Source: Pseudomonadota bacterium (lineage in GTDB: Bacteria; Pseudomonadota; Gammaproteobacteria; Burkholderiales; Burkholderiaceae_C). From it: a stretch of 64,000 nucleotides of DNA. The stretch is taken from positions 62,001 through 126,000 of the forward strand of contig JAEWIF010000004.1 of the NCBI GenBank assembly GCA_023387335.1. Reading direction: 5' to 3'. Position numbers and translations under genes: made by a program. Below the pieces are notes generated by a model, which made no database searches, had not been told where the DNA came from, and saw only the letters and a program-made list of their open reading frames with translations. Below, in pieces: positions 8,457-18,844 of the stretch; within the stretch, counting starts at the first letter, position 1; each line of letters begins with the position of its first letter.

Positions 8457-8501
8457 TTACTATGAATCTGGCGTGTCTCACACGTCGGCCTCTGACGCGA
8501 C

Positions 8502-9332
8502 GTGCACCTATTTCACACAGTTCGAGTTTCCGTCAACAAGATCGGGCCGTACTCGGTCGAACCGCTCCCGAGACGTATAACGGGAGACCCGGCACATGCG
8601 AATGCCTTTCTCGGCATTTCGCGTCGAAACGGAGTGGTCGAGCTCATCAAGCTGGCTAATCCGGCCGTCTCCTTCGCAGCTGCGGCATTGCGGAATGAGA
8701 GACGGATCCTGAAGCAGTGCAGCCACCCGAACATTGTGAGCCTCCATGCGAGCGGCACTTACCGATTCGAATTCCTTGATGGATCCCGCAAGGCCACTCC
8801 CTACCTCGCGTTGTCGTACGCTGGAGTTGACTTGATGGAGCTCGCTGCCCGGCGACCACGGGCTATCGACTGGACGCTTACATGCGACATCCTTCGGGAC
8901 GTGGCCGGGTCTCTAGCTTACCTCCGCCATAAGGGTATCGTTCACAGTGACCTGAATCCCACGAACATCTGTGTTGACGATAACCAGGCCACTCTCATTG
9001 ATTTCGGACGTGCGACGCGCCTGAACGACGGTTCCGTACGGTTCGGTTTTCGGTGGAGCGAGTTTCTGCCCCTCGACGACCGCGTTACGCCGGCGGTGGA
9101 TGTTTACTCGCTCGGTGCATTGGCATGGTTTCTGACGTGTACTGGCTCGCATGCTGAGGCAACGTGGAGACGCCGCAGGTCCATACCTTTTCGGTCGTTT
9201 GTTCCAGCATCAGGAAGAGACTACCTGCGGCCCCTGATCGAGAAGTGCCTGCAGATGGACTGGAAGCGCCGAGACGAAGACGGGGAGGAATGCATCGCTG
9301 CATTTCAGCTGCTCAGAGCCCTCGCGCCGTAA
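8502..9332 (+). CDS. Ser/Thr protein kinase-like protein
   Basis: A 276-residue protein, GTG start at 8502, 45 bases after the HDxxH gene. It has eukaryotic-like kinase landmarks: Lys50 in VVELIK (ATP-binding Lys), Glu66 in NERRIL (helix C), catalytic loop HSDLNPTN (148-155, Asp150), DFG at 167-169, and DVYSLG (200-205). The canonical glycine-rich loop is not obvious, and no transmembrane or sensor domain follows. Activity is therefore likely but not certain. It closes the operon of 73-aa protein - HDxxH - kinase. Possible roles are phosphorylation of a small partner, or of a hydroxylated small molecule as aminoglycoside-type kinases do. Confidence 0.75.
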   Translation: MHLFHTVRVSVNKIGPYSVEPLPRRITGDPAHANAFLGISRRNGVVELIKLANPAVSFAAAALRNERRILKQCSHPNIVSLHASGTYRFEFLDGSRKATPYLALSYAGVDLMELAARRPRAIDWTLTCDILRDVAGSLAYLRHKGIVHSDLNPTNICVDDNQATLIDFGRATRLNDGSVRFGFRWSEFLPLDDRVTPAVDVYSLGALAWFLTCTGSHAEATWRRRRSIPFRSFVPASGRDYLRPLIEKCLQMDWKRRDEDGEECIAAFQLLRALAP

Positions 9333-9360
9333 ATGGCGGCCGCCTCAGGTGCGGGAAAGC

Positions 9361-9536
9361 CTAAGGATTTGTCCGATCGGTTCAGGGCGTTTTGTATGTG
9401 ACTCTCACGAGCGTTCGCTAGCTCACTTCAACAAGAATTTGGTCGTCGAGCATCCCGGCGCAGGCGCAAAAGTCTTTACCAGGCAAGGACTTAGCGTTGC
9501 TACCAGGGGAGTTCACGACTGAATTGTCGGTGGACA
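9361..9536. repeat. transposon-end region with three TnsB-like repeated motifs
   Basis: Three similar motifs in the same orientation precede the comM junction: AAGGATTTGTCCGATCGG (9363-9380), AAGAATTTGGTCGTCGAG (9433-9450) and CTGAATTGTCGGTGGACA (9519-9536). The last two also share an upstream (A)C/G-TTCA element. Spaced, imperfect repeats with a terminal ...ACA are how Tn7-family ends bind TnsB/TniA. The next five bases, CAAGG (9537-9541), would be the target duplication; they also restore a sensible comM reading (codon ending in C, then K-D-S-G-R-F-D). Confirming needs the other end. Confidence 0.5.
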
Positions 9537-9537
9537 C

Positions 9538-10836
9538 AAGGATTCCGGCCGCTTCGACCTGCCGATCGCGCTGGGCATCCTGGCCGCGAGCGGGCAGCTC
9601 GATGGCGCCAGGCTGGCGGACTATGAGTTCGCGGGCGAGCTCTCCTTGTCCGGCGAGCTGCGTCCCGTCCGCGGCGCGCTGGCCATGAGCCTGGCGCTGC
9701 ATGAAGGCGATGCCTCCACGCAACTGGTCTTGCCGCCCGGCAGCGCGGAGGAAGCCGCCCTGGTGCCGGGGGCCCGCGTGTGGCGGGCGAAGCACCTGAT
9801 GGACGTGGTGGGCCAGTTGCAGTCCGGCGAGCCGGCGGAACCGGGCGGGGGCTGGGTGCGGGTCGAGACACGGCCGCCGGAGGCCGTGGCCGCCTATGCC
9901 GATCTCTCGGAGGTGAAGGGCCAGGGCGCAGCCAAACGCGCGCTGGAGATCGCGGCGGCCGGGGGACACAGCATCCTGCTGGTGGGGCCACCGGGATCGG
10001 GCAAGTCCATGCTCGCGCAACGCTTCGCCGGGTTGCTGCCGCCGATGGAGGTGCGCGAGGCGCTGGAGAGCGCGGCGCTGGCCAGCCTGGGTGGTCGCTT
10101 CAGCCTGGAACGCTGGGCGCTGCGACCGACCTGCAGCCCGCATCACTCGGCGAGCGCCGCCGCATTGGTGGGCGGCGGCTCGCCGCCGCGGCCGGGTGAG
10201 ATCTCGCTGGCGCATCGCGGCGTGCTGTTCCTGGATGAACTGCCGGAGTTTCCGCGCGCGGCGCTGGAGGCGCTGCGGGAGCCGCTGGAGACGGGGCACA
10301 TCACGATCTCGCGCGCAGGGCGGCGGGCGGAGTTCCCCGCGGCGTTCCAGCTCATCGCGGCGATGAATCCTTGTCCCTGCGGCTGGCTGGGCGCGCCGCG
10401 GCGCAACTGCCGCTGCACGCCGGACCAGGTCGCCCGCTATCAAGGCAAGTTGTCGGGGCCGCTGCTGGATCGCATCGACCTGCATGTGGAAGTGCCGGCG
10501 CTGGCGCCGCAGGAGCTGCTGCAGGCGGCGGTGGGCGAATCAACGGAGAAGGTGCGGCACCGTTGCATCGCGGCGCGCGAACGCGCGCAGGTCCGCCAGG
10601 GCAAGTCCAACCATTCGCTCCAAGGCGCCGAGGTCGATGCGCATGCGGGCCTGGACGGCGCGGCCGCCACGTTCCTCGACCACGCCGCCGCTCGACTCGC
10701 CTGGAGCGCGCGGGCTACACATCGCGTGCTGAAGGTGGCCCGCACGATTGCCGACCTGGCGCAGTGCGAGCGCGTCGAGGTGGGGCATGTGGCGGAGGCG
10801 GTGCAGTATCGGCGGGGCCTGCTGGGAGGCCAGTAG
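9538..10836 (+). pseudogene. comM: comM (YifB-type Mg-chelatase-like AAA ATPase), 5' end removed by island insertion
   Basis: The reading frame begins abruptly with KDSGRFDLPIALGILAASG, which in ComM/YifB lies near residue 90, and runs ~432 codons to a normal stop; full-length family members have ~500-510. The AAA module is intact: Walker A GPPGSGKSM, Walker B VLFLDELPEF, the CPCGW zinc-like motif and the C-terminal Mg_chelatase_C region. ComM is a hexameric helicase that helps integrate transformed DNA by branch migration. The missing N-terminal domain, and the absence of a start and ribosome site, make this copy a truncated gene unless an internal start is used. Its 5' part should lie beyond the left end of the island. 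Confidence 0.88.
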
Positions 10837-10846
10837 CCAGGTGGAA

Positions 10847-10889
10847 ACGCAACCGCCCGGCGCGAGGAATCGTTGCCGGGCGGTTGCGT
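10847..10889. terminator. bidirectional hairpin terminator
   Basis: A perfect 15-bp inverted repeat (ACGCAACCGCCCGGC / GCCGGGCGGTTGCGT) with a 13-base loop lies between the convergent ends of comM and the NHL lipoprotein gene. There is no long T-tract, but stem strength and position fit a shared terminator. Confidence 0.7.
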
Positions 10890-10908
10890 CGGGCCAATCC
10901 GTGAACGA

Positions 10909-12219
10909 TCAGTTGGACTTGAAGATCAGCACCCGATTGTTGTCGCGGTCCGTCACCAACAGCTTGTTCTGATGGAAGGCAATACCCGTGGGGTTGCTCA
11001 ACGCTTGCGCGTTCGGTGCCCCATCGCCGGAACCATCGCCGTCGGTGTCATTGGAACCTTGATGCGTGAAAAGACGCTGGCCAATGACGGTTTGCGCAGG
11101 CTGAGCGTTCTGCGAAGGCCAACCCTCCCAGAGGAGAACACGGTTGCGGTTGGAATCGGAAACGGCGAAATGCGTTCCGTTGAAGGCGATCGCGCGGGGA
11201 GAGCCCAGCGAAGCCTCCGTCGGTGGGTTTACCGTCCCCGACCCGAAGCCGGATTGCCCCAGCACCGTCTGAGGCTCCTGGCCGGTAGGACTGCTCATCA
11301 CCACGTTGTCCCACAGCAGGACACGGTTGTTGGCCATGTCGGCGACGGCTACTCGGGTCCCGTCTCCCCAGACAGCGATGGGGATCCGCATCGAGGTCCG
11401 GCTGGGCGTCGCTCCATTGCCGGCGTTCTGGTCGCAGCTGTTGAAATCAGGCTGCCCCAGGACGACATCGGCGGGCTGGCCGTCCGTCGTCGGGATGTTC
11501 TCCCAGATCATGACCCTCGAATGGCTGCTGTCGGCGACGATCAGTTTGCCGTCAGGCGTGATGTGTACGCCGCCGGGCCCCAAGAGGTGGACATCGTCGC
11601 AGGTGGTGATGTCATTCGCATCGAATGTCAGCTGCCCCACCACCACCGCCGGCGCTGCAGTGCCATCCGAAGGAACGGTGTCGTAGATGACCACGCGATT
11701 CTTCTCCCGGTCCGCCACCGCCATCTTGCCGTCGCCGATGGAAATCGACGACGGCGCGGTGTACGACTTCGGCTCCGACTGCTGGCCGTCCTGGAACTCA
11801 TCCGGCTGGCCCAGGACGAATTGCGCGCGAATGGTGGGAGGCGAGGCTTCTGGCACCGACGACACGGCCAGTATCCGCCTGTTGTCGCCGTCGGCCACGA
11901 ACAGCACGCCCTCGTGGCTGATTGCGACGCCGAAGGGGTTCGACAACGAGGAGCCATCGGGGCTGCCAATGCCCTGGTTCTCGGCAGCGGACGCGAAATC
12001 CACCTGCCCGATGACCGCCACCGCCGCCTGGAAGTCCTGCAGCCCCGTAAATCGCGGCGGCATCGGCGCAGGCGCCGGCGCGGGTGCAGGTGCCGGCGCG
12101 GGGCCCCGGGCCACGAGCTCCCCTCCTCCGCCGCCACCGCAAGCGGCAAGGCTGAGACCCAGAACAATCGAGAACAGGCTGGCGAGCGTTGCACGCCGCG
12201 AGCGGATCGGCTTTTCCAT
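10909..12219 (-). CDS. NHL-repeat lipoprotein
   Basis: A 436-residue protein. Residues 1-27 are a lipoprotein signal peptide with lipobox LAAC (Cys27), followed by a Gly run and an Ala-Pro linker (PAPAPAPAPAP). The rest contains at least five beta-propeller (NHL-like) repeats, each with a phrase such as VADGDNRRIL, VADREKNRVVIYD, VADSSHSRVMIWE, VADMANNRVLLWD, VSDSNRNRVLLWE or VTDRDNNRVLIFK, alternating with VLGQPDF-type elements. It is probably a periplasmic or surface-anchored scaffold; ligand unknown. The start codon sits at the foot of a hairpin containing its ribosome site. Family placement is firm, function open. Confidence 0.85.
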   Translation of the reverse strand: MEKPIRSRRATLASLFSIVLGLSLAACGGGGGGELVARGPAPAPAPAPAPAPMPPRFTGLQDFQAAVAVIGQVDFASAAENQGIGSPDGSSLSNPFGVAISHEGVLFVADGDNRRILAVSSVPEASPPTIRAQFVLGQPDEFQDGQQSEPKSYTAPSSISIGDGKMAVADREKNRVVIYDTVPSDGTAAPAVVVGQLTFDANDITTCDDVHLLGPGGVHITPDGKLIVADSSHSRVMIWENIPTTDGQPADVVLGQPDFNSCDQNAGNGATPSRTSMRIPIAVWGDGTRVAVADMANNRVLLWDNVVMSSPTGQEPQTVLGQSGFGSGTVNPPTEASLGSPRAIAFNGTHFAVSDSNRNRVLLWEGWPSQNAQPAQTVIGQRLFTHQGSNDTDGDGSGDGAPNAQALSNPTGIAFHQNKLLVTDRDNNRVLIFKSN

Positions 12220-12260
12220 TCGGACTCCAGAAATGCTGAGGGAGTCCGAGTCTTTTTTTT
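12220..12260 (-). promoter_or_regulatory. hairpin enclosing the ribosome site of the NHL lipoprotein gene
   Basis: On the minus strand TCGGACTCC and GGAGTCCGA form a perfect 9-bp stem with a 12-base loop. The second arm contains the ribosome site GGAG, and ATG 12219 follows it directly, so the fold would block translation. On the plus strand the same stem is followed by T-C-T8 (12250-12260), so it could also act as an intrinsic terminator for plus-strand read-through. Confidence 0.6.
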
Positions 12261-12302
12261 CACCAGCGATTCACCAAGCCGGAAGGTCACAGCTGCGCCG
12301 GC

Positions 12303-13301
12303 TCAGCGATAACGTGCGTCGCGGTTCCCTCCGCCTCTTCGCGCCGACATCGTCCGCGTCCCTCCCACCGCCCGCAGATGCGGATACCCGTTCGCCCGCA
12401 GCGGCGGCTCCCGCGCATACATGCCGGTGTTGCGCAGCCACGTCTCCTGCGCCGCCTTCGCGCAGCTCGCCGAGAACAGCAGCACGCCCGAGGAAAAATA
12501 GATCCACATCAGCAGCACCACCAGCGAGCCCGCCGCGCCGTAGGCGGACACGACCGCCGCTGTCGCGAGGTAAAGCGCCAGCAGCTGCCGTCCCACGCTG
12601 AACAGGATCGCGCCCATCACCGCGCCCAGCACCAGGAAGCGCAGTCGCGGCTTGGGGCCGGCGCTCAGCCGCATCAGCGCCACGAACAGCGCGGTGCAAA
12701 GGCCGAAGGCGATCGCTTCATTCACCACGCGCAACAGCGTCTGCAGCAGGAAGAACTGCCCCAGCCAGCCGGAGAACACCGTGATCAGCGTGGACGCCAC
12801 CAGCGACACCAGCAGCAGGAACCCGAACGCGAGGATGTACGCGACGCCCCGCAACCTCAGCGTGGCCGAGTGCCACCAGCTGGGCTTGGGTGCGGGCCCG
12901 CCGTCGGCCCACACGCGCGCGAAGGCCTCCTGCAGTTCGCCGAACACACCCGTCGCGCCGAACAGCAGCACGCCGAAACCGATGACCGTGGCCACGATGC
13001 CTTCGGACGGCTGCTGCGCGCTGGCGAGCGCCTGCTGGACCGCCGCCGCGCCCTGCGGGCCGACGATCGCGCCGATCTGCGCGACCAATGTCGACGTCAG
13101 CACCTTGCGGTCCATCCACCAGCCGAGGATGCCGACCATCACCACCAGCAGCGGCGCCAGGCTGAGGATGCCGTAGAAGGACATGGCCGCGCTCATGCGC
13201 ATGCCGCCGGCGTCGCTCCACAGCTGCACCGCCTGGTACAGCGGCTGGGCCGGACGGGCTGCTCGCCGCAGCCACAGGGGCACGAAGTCTTGCCAGGCCA
13301 T
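12303..13301 (-). CDS. YihY/BrkB-family inner-membrane protein
   Basis: A 332-residue integral membrane protein with six or so hydrophobic helices, the layout of the YihY/UPF0761 family once called ribonuclease BN or BrkB. Typical features are AAMSFYGILSLAPLLVVMVGIL near residue 40, LLFGATGVFGELQEAFARVW near 115-135, and SAYGAAGSLVVLLMWIYFSSGVLLFSA near 260. The C-terminal ~45 residues are polar and Arg-rich. The molecular role of the family is unresolved (transporter-like or envelope function); it is not an RNase. It lies upstream of the NHL lipoprotein on the same strand. Confidence 0.88.
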   Translation of the reverse strand: MAWQDFVPLWLRRAARPAQPLYQAVQLWSDAGGMRMSAAMSFYGILSLAPLLVVMVGILGWWMDRKVLTSTLVAQIGAIVGPQGAAAVQQALASAQQPSEGIVATVIGFGVLLFGATGVFGELQEAFARVWADGGPAPKPSWWHSATLRLRGVAYILAFGFLLLVSLVASTLITVFSGWLGQFFLLQTLLRVVNEAIAFGLCTALFVALMRLSAGPKPRLRFLVLGAVMGAILFSVGRQLLALYLATAAVVSAYGAAGSLVVLLMWIYFSSGVLLFSASCAKAAQETWLRNTGMYAREPPLRANGYPHLRAVGGTRTMSARRGGGNRDARYR

Positions 13302-13395
13302 GCGGCCAGCATCCGGTCCCCGAAAGCCGGGCGCTATCGGCGGCGGCTAGGGGATGGGGTCGGACCGCGCCGACGCGCGACGGTGGTGCCGCGCG

Positions 13396-16122
<2,727 letters not shown>

Positions 16123-16144
16123 TGACTCACCTCGAGGTTGATCC

Positions 16145-16214
16145 GGGGTGAGCGCGGTTGGAATCCATCTCAAGCCTGACGGCACGTTCCGCCGCTGCAG
16201 CGCTCCTTGAGCAG
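16145..16214 (-). ncRNA. SAH riboswitch upstream of the metH cobalamin half
   Basis: The minus-strand leader matches the S-adenosylhomocysteine riboswitch class. P1 is CTCAAG...CTTGAG, the conserved core is GGAGCGCTGC, P2 is CGGC...GCCG, AGGCTTG closes P1, and AACC-GCGCTCACC at the 3' side pairs as a pseudoknot with GAGCGC. The 3' strand CTCACC (16147-16152) is also complementary to GGTGAG (16126-16131), the metH ribosome site. That suggests SAH binding forms the pseudoknot and frees the site. The class is known to activate metH/ahcY genes in proteobacteria. Confidence 0.88.
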
Positions 16215-16286
16215 GGTCGATTTTAAACGGAGAGGGTGCCACTTGATTGCGCAGGGGCACACCCCATCTGTGTCGCTGGAGCCGAC

Positions 16287-17270
16287 ATGGGAGCCCGCGA
16301 CCTCGAACTGCTCGACGCCTACTCGCAGACGGTGGCGCAGGTGGCCGAGCGCGTCGGGCCCAGCGTCGCGGCCGTGCAGGTGCAGGACGGGCGCGGCCAG
16401 CCGTCGGGCAGCGGCTCCGGCTTCCTCATCACCGCCGACGGCTACCTGCTGACCAATTCGCACGTCGTGCGCGCCGGTCGCCCCACGCGGCCCGGGCCTT
16501 CGCGCCGTTTCCACGCCTCGTTCAGCGACGGCCGCCGCTTCGACGCGCGCTGGGTGGGCGACGACCCGCACACCGACCTGGCGCTGCTGCAGGTCGACGG
16601 CCTCTCGCAAGGCGCTCTGACGCCGGCGGCGCTGGGCCGCTCCGGCAACGTGCGGCGCGGCGAGATCGCCGTGGCCATCGGCAATCCGCTGGGCTTCGAG
16701 CACACGGTGACGGCCGGCATCGTCAGCGCGCTCGGCCGCAGCATGCGCGCCTCCACCGGGCGCCTGATCCCCGACGTGATCCAGACCGACGCGGCGCTCA
16801 ACCCCGGCAATTCCGGCGGGCCGCTGCTGAACTCGCGCGGCGAGGTGATCGGCATCAACACGGCCATCATCCCGCAGGCCCAGGCCATCTGCTTCGCGGT
16901 CGCGGTGGACATCGCCGGCGTCGTGATCCCCGAGCTGCTGAGGCATGGCCGCGTGCGGCGCGGCTACCTGGGCCTGGGCGGCAGCACCATGGTGCTGGAC
17001 CGGCGCATCGTGGTCTCGCTCGGCCTGCAGCAGTCGCGCGCGGTGCACGTCCTCTCCGTCGAGCCCGGCAGCCCCGCCGAGCGCGCGGGCCTGCGACCGG
17101 GCGACCTGGTGCTGGGCATGGACGGGCAACCGCTGGAATCGGTCGACGGCCTTTACCAGGCGCTGGCACCGGAACGAGTGGGGCGGGATTGCGTGCTGAA
17201 GATCGTGCGGCCCGGCACGACGCAGCCGTTGTATCCGACGGTCCGGCCCGTGGAGGCGGTCGAAGCCTAG
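16287..17270 (+). CDS. HtrA/DegP-like trypsin-type serine protease with one PDZ domain
   Basis: A 327-residue protein from ATG 16287 (GGAG upstream). The catalytic triad is clear: His in TNSHVV, Asp in HTDLALL, Ser in NPGNSGGPLL. Other S1C landmarks are GSGSGFLITADGYLLTN and GNPLGFEHTVTAGIVSALGR. A single PDZ domain follows (GYLGLGG... PGSPAERAGLRPGDLVLGMDGQPL). I see no signal peptide or N-terminal membrane anchor, unlike DegP/DegS, so it may be cytoplasmic or the start may lie elsewhere. It is divergent from metH across the riboswitch leader and precedes a Bug protein. It probably acts in protein quality control. Confidence 0.85.
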   Translation: MGARDLELLDAYSQTVAQVAERVGPSVAAVQVQDGRGQPSGSGSGFLITADGYLLTNSHVVRAGRPTRPGPSRRFHASFSDGRRFDARWVGDDPHTDLALLQVDGLSQGALTPAALGRSGNVRRGEIAVAIGNPLGFEHTVTAGIVSALGRSMRASTGRLIPDVIQTDAALNPGNSGGPLLNSRGEVIGINTAIIPQAQAICFAVAVDIAGVVIPELLRHGRVRRGYLGLGGSTMVLDRRIVVSLGLQQSRAVHVLSVEPGSPAERAGLRPGDLVLGMDGQPLESVDGLYQALAPERVGRDCVLKIVRPGTTQPLYPTVRPVEAVEA

Positions 17271-17329
17271 GGGCGAACGGCACAATCCCTGCTTCCCGTT
17301 TTCAAGAGCAACAAGGAAGCCGCCTCCCC

Positions 17330-18295
17330 ATGATCGCCCGTCGCCACCTGCTCGCCGCCACCGCGGCGGCCCTCGCCCTGCCCGCCTTCGCCCAGCGCAG
17401 CGACACGCCCCTGCGCATCCTGGTGGGCTTCCCGCCCGGCGGCGGCACCGACGCGATCGCCCGCACGCTGGCCGACAAGCTCAAGGACCTGCTGGGCCAG
17501 CCGGTGGTAGTGGAGAACCGCGCCGGCGCCGGCGGCCAGATCGCGGCGCAGGCGCTCAAGGCCGCCGCGGCCGACGGCAACACGCTGTTCCTGTCGCACG
17601 ACCACAGCATCTCCATCCTGCCGCTGGTGACGAAGAACCCCGGCTTCGAGCCCGCGCGCGACTTCGTGGCCGTGGCCGGCTTCGCCACCTTCGTCAATGC
17701 GTTCGCGGTGTCCGGCGGCACGCCGGCCAAGTCGATGAACGAGTACGTGAGCTGGGTGAAGGGCTCGCAGGGCGGCAAGGGCAACGTGGGCGTGCCCGCG
17801 CCCGCTTCGGTGCCGGAGTTCGCGGTCAAGGTGATCGGCCAGAAATACGGCCTGGACCTGCAATCCGCACCCTACCGCGGCAGCGCGCCGATGATGGCCG
17901 ACATGCTGGGCAACCAGATCGGCGCCGGCGTCGGTTCCATCCCCGACTTCATCGAGAACCACAAGGCCGGCAAGATCCGCGTGGTTGCCGTGATGGGCGA
18001 CAAGCGCCAGGTCGCCGTGCCCGACGCGCCCACCTTCGCGGAGCTGGGCATCGCCGGTTTCGAGGAACTGCCCTACTACGGCCTGTTCGCGCCCGCCGGC
18101 ACGCCGCAGGCCGCGATCGACCGCTTCGGCGAGGCACTGTCCAAGGTGGTCGCCATGCCCGACGTGCGCGAGCGCCTGACCGCGATGGGCCTGACCGTGG
18201 GCTACCAGCCGCAGCAGCAGCTGGCCAGCCGCGAGCGCGCCTATACGCAGGCCTGGGCGAAGATCATCAAGGCGAGCGGCTTCCAGCCGCAGTGA
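17330..18295 (+). CDS. Bug/TctC-family periplasmic solute-binding protein
   Basis: A 321-residue protein, ATG 17330 behind AAGGAAG. It has an N-terminal signal peptide (RRHLLAATAAALALPAFAQ). The mature part opens with PLRILVGFPPGGGTDAIARTLADKL and VVVENRAGAGGQIAAQ, hallmark phrases of the Bug (Bordetella uptake gene) family. These bind carboxylates and aromatic acids in the periplasm, sometimes for TctAB-type transporters. No TctA/TctB is nearby, so this is an orphan receptor, as is usual in Burkholderiales. The ligand cannot be read from sequence. Confidence 0.9.
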   Translation: MIARRHLLAATAAALALPAFAQRSDTPLRILVGFPPGGGTDAIARTLADKLKDLLGQPVVVENRAGAGGQIAAQALKAAAADGNTLFLSHDHSISILPLVTKNPGFEPARDFVAVAGFATFVNAFAVSGGTPAKSMNEYVSWVKGSQGGKGNVGVPAPASVPEFAVKVIGQKYGLDLQSAPYRGSAPMMADMLGNQIGAGVGSIPDFIENHKAGKIRVVAVMGDKRQVAVPDAPTFAELGIAGFEELPYYGLFAPAGTPQAAIDRFGEALSKVVAMPDVRERLTAMGLTVGYQPQQQLASRERAYTQAWAKIIKASGFQPQ

Positions 18296-18301
18296 CGGGA
18301 C

Positions 18302-18841
18302 TCAGCGGCCCAGGTTCTTGAGCCGGGCCGGCTCGACGATCTCGATCCAGTAGCCGTCCGGGTCCTTCACGAAGGCCACGTCGCGCATCTTTCCCTGGTC
18401 GGGACGCTTCACGAACGGCACCTGGTGCTGGTCGAACCACGCCACCGCGGCGTCGAGGTCCGGCACCGAGAAGCAGATGTGGCCGAACCCCTGCGGCTGC
18501 GCGTTGCCGTCGTGGTACTTGAATCCGGCGTCGTCCTCGGTACCCCAGTTGTGGGTCAGCTCCAGGATGCCGCGCTGCGCGAAGGTCCAGGCGGTGCGCT
18601 CGCCGACGTCCTCGGGCGGCGGGGCCTCGCCCTCGGCCGGGCGGTGCAGGAAGTACAGCGAGAACTTCATCTCCGGAAAGTCCAGCTTGCGCAGCACGCG
18701 CATGCCGAACACGCGGGAGTAGAAGCCCAGCGACACCTTCGGGTCCTTGACCCGCAGCATCGAGTGGTTGAGCGTGAAGCCGCTCGTTTGCGGCGCGACG
18801 TCCTGCTGGACGCCGGGATGGTTTTCAGTGGAGAAGGCCAT
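18302..18841 (-). CDS. gloA: lactoylglutathione lyase (glyoxalase I)
   Basis: A 179-residue protein of the VOC metalloenzyme fold. LNHSMLRVKDPKVSLGFYSRVFGMRVL starts the first module. The glutathione and metal residues appear in ILELTHNWGTE (Glu), GFGHICFSV (His) and YWIEIVEP (Glu). It isomerises the hemithioacetal of methylglyoxal and glutathione to S-lactoylglutathione in the cytoplasm. The length fits the long form of GloA seen in eukaryotes and many proteobacteria. ATG 18841 lies three bases after the stop of metH part 1, so the two form an operon. Confidence 0.9.
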   Translation of the reverse strand: MAFSTENHPGVQQDVAPQTSGFTLNHSMLRVKDPKVSLGFYSRVFGMRVLRKLDFPEMKFSLYFLHRPAEGEAPPPEDVGERTAWTFAQRGILELTHNWGTEDDAGFKYHDGNAQPQGFGHICFSVPDLDAAVAWFDQHQVPFVKRPDQGKMRDVAFVKDPDGYWIEIVEPARLKNLGR

Positions 18842-18844
18842 GGC

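Larger units (their letters stand above)
1..9536. mobile_element. One end of a genomic island (Tn7/Tn6022-like) inserted in comM
   Basis: Everything left of 9536 looks foreign to the chromosome that follows. Base composition is visibly lower in GC than the ~70% GC core, codon use is mixed, and none of the genes belongs to core pathways. The sequence passes directly from non-coding DNA into the middle of comM at about 9537. The terminal region contains repeated motifs and ends in ACA, as Tn7-family ends do. AbaR/Tn6022-type islands are known to target comM, from established knowledge. No transposase, integrase or second end lies in the window, so the element type is inferred. Bases 1-214 hold no gene that I can support. 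Confidence 0.6.

Noticed and set aside
10873..12312. A 479-residue open frame on the plus strand over the NHL lipoprotein gene
   Set aside because: It spans the terminator hairpin region and is antisense to the repeated NHL phrases; His/Arg-rich composition, no ribosome site.
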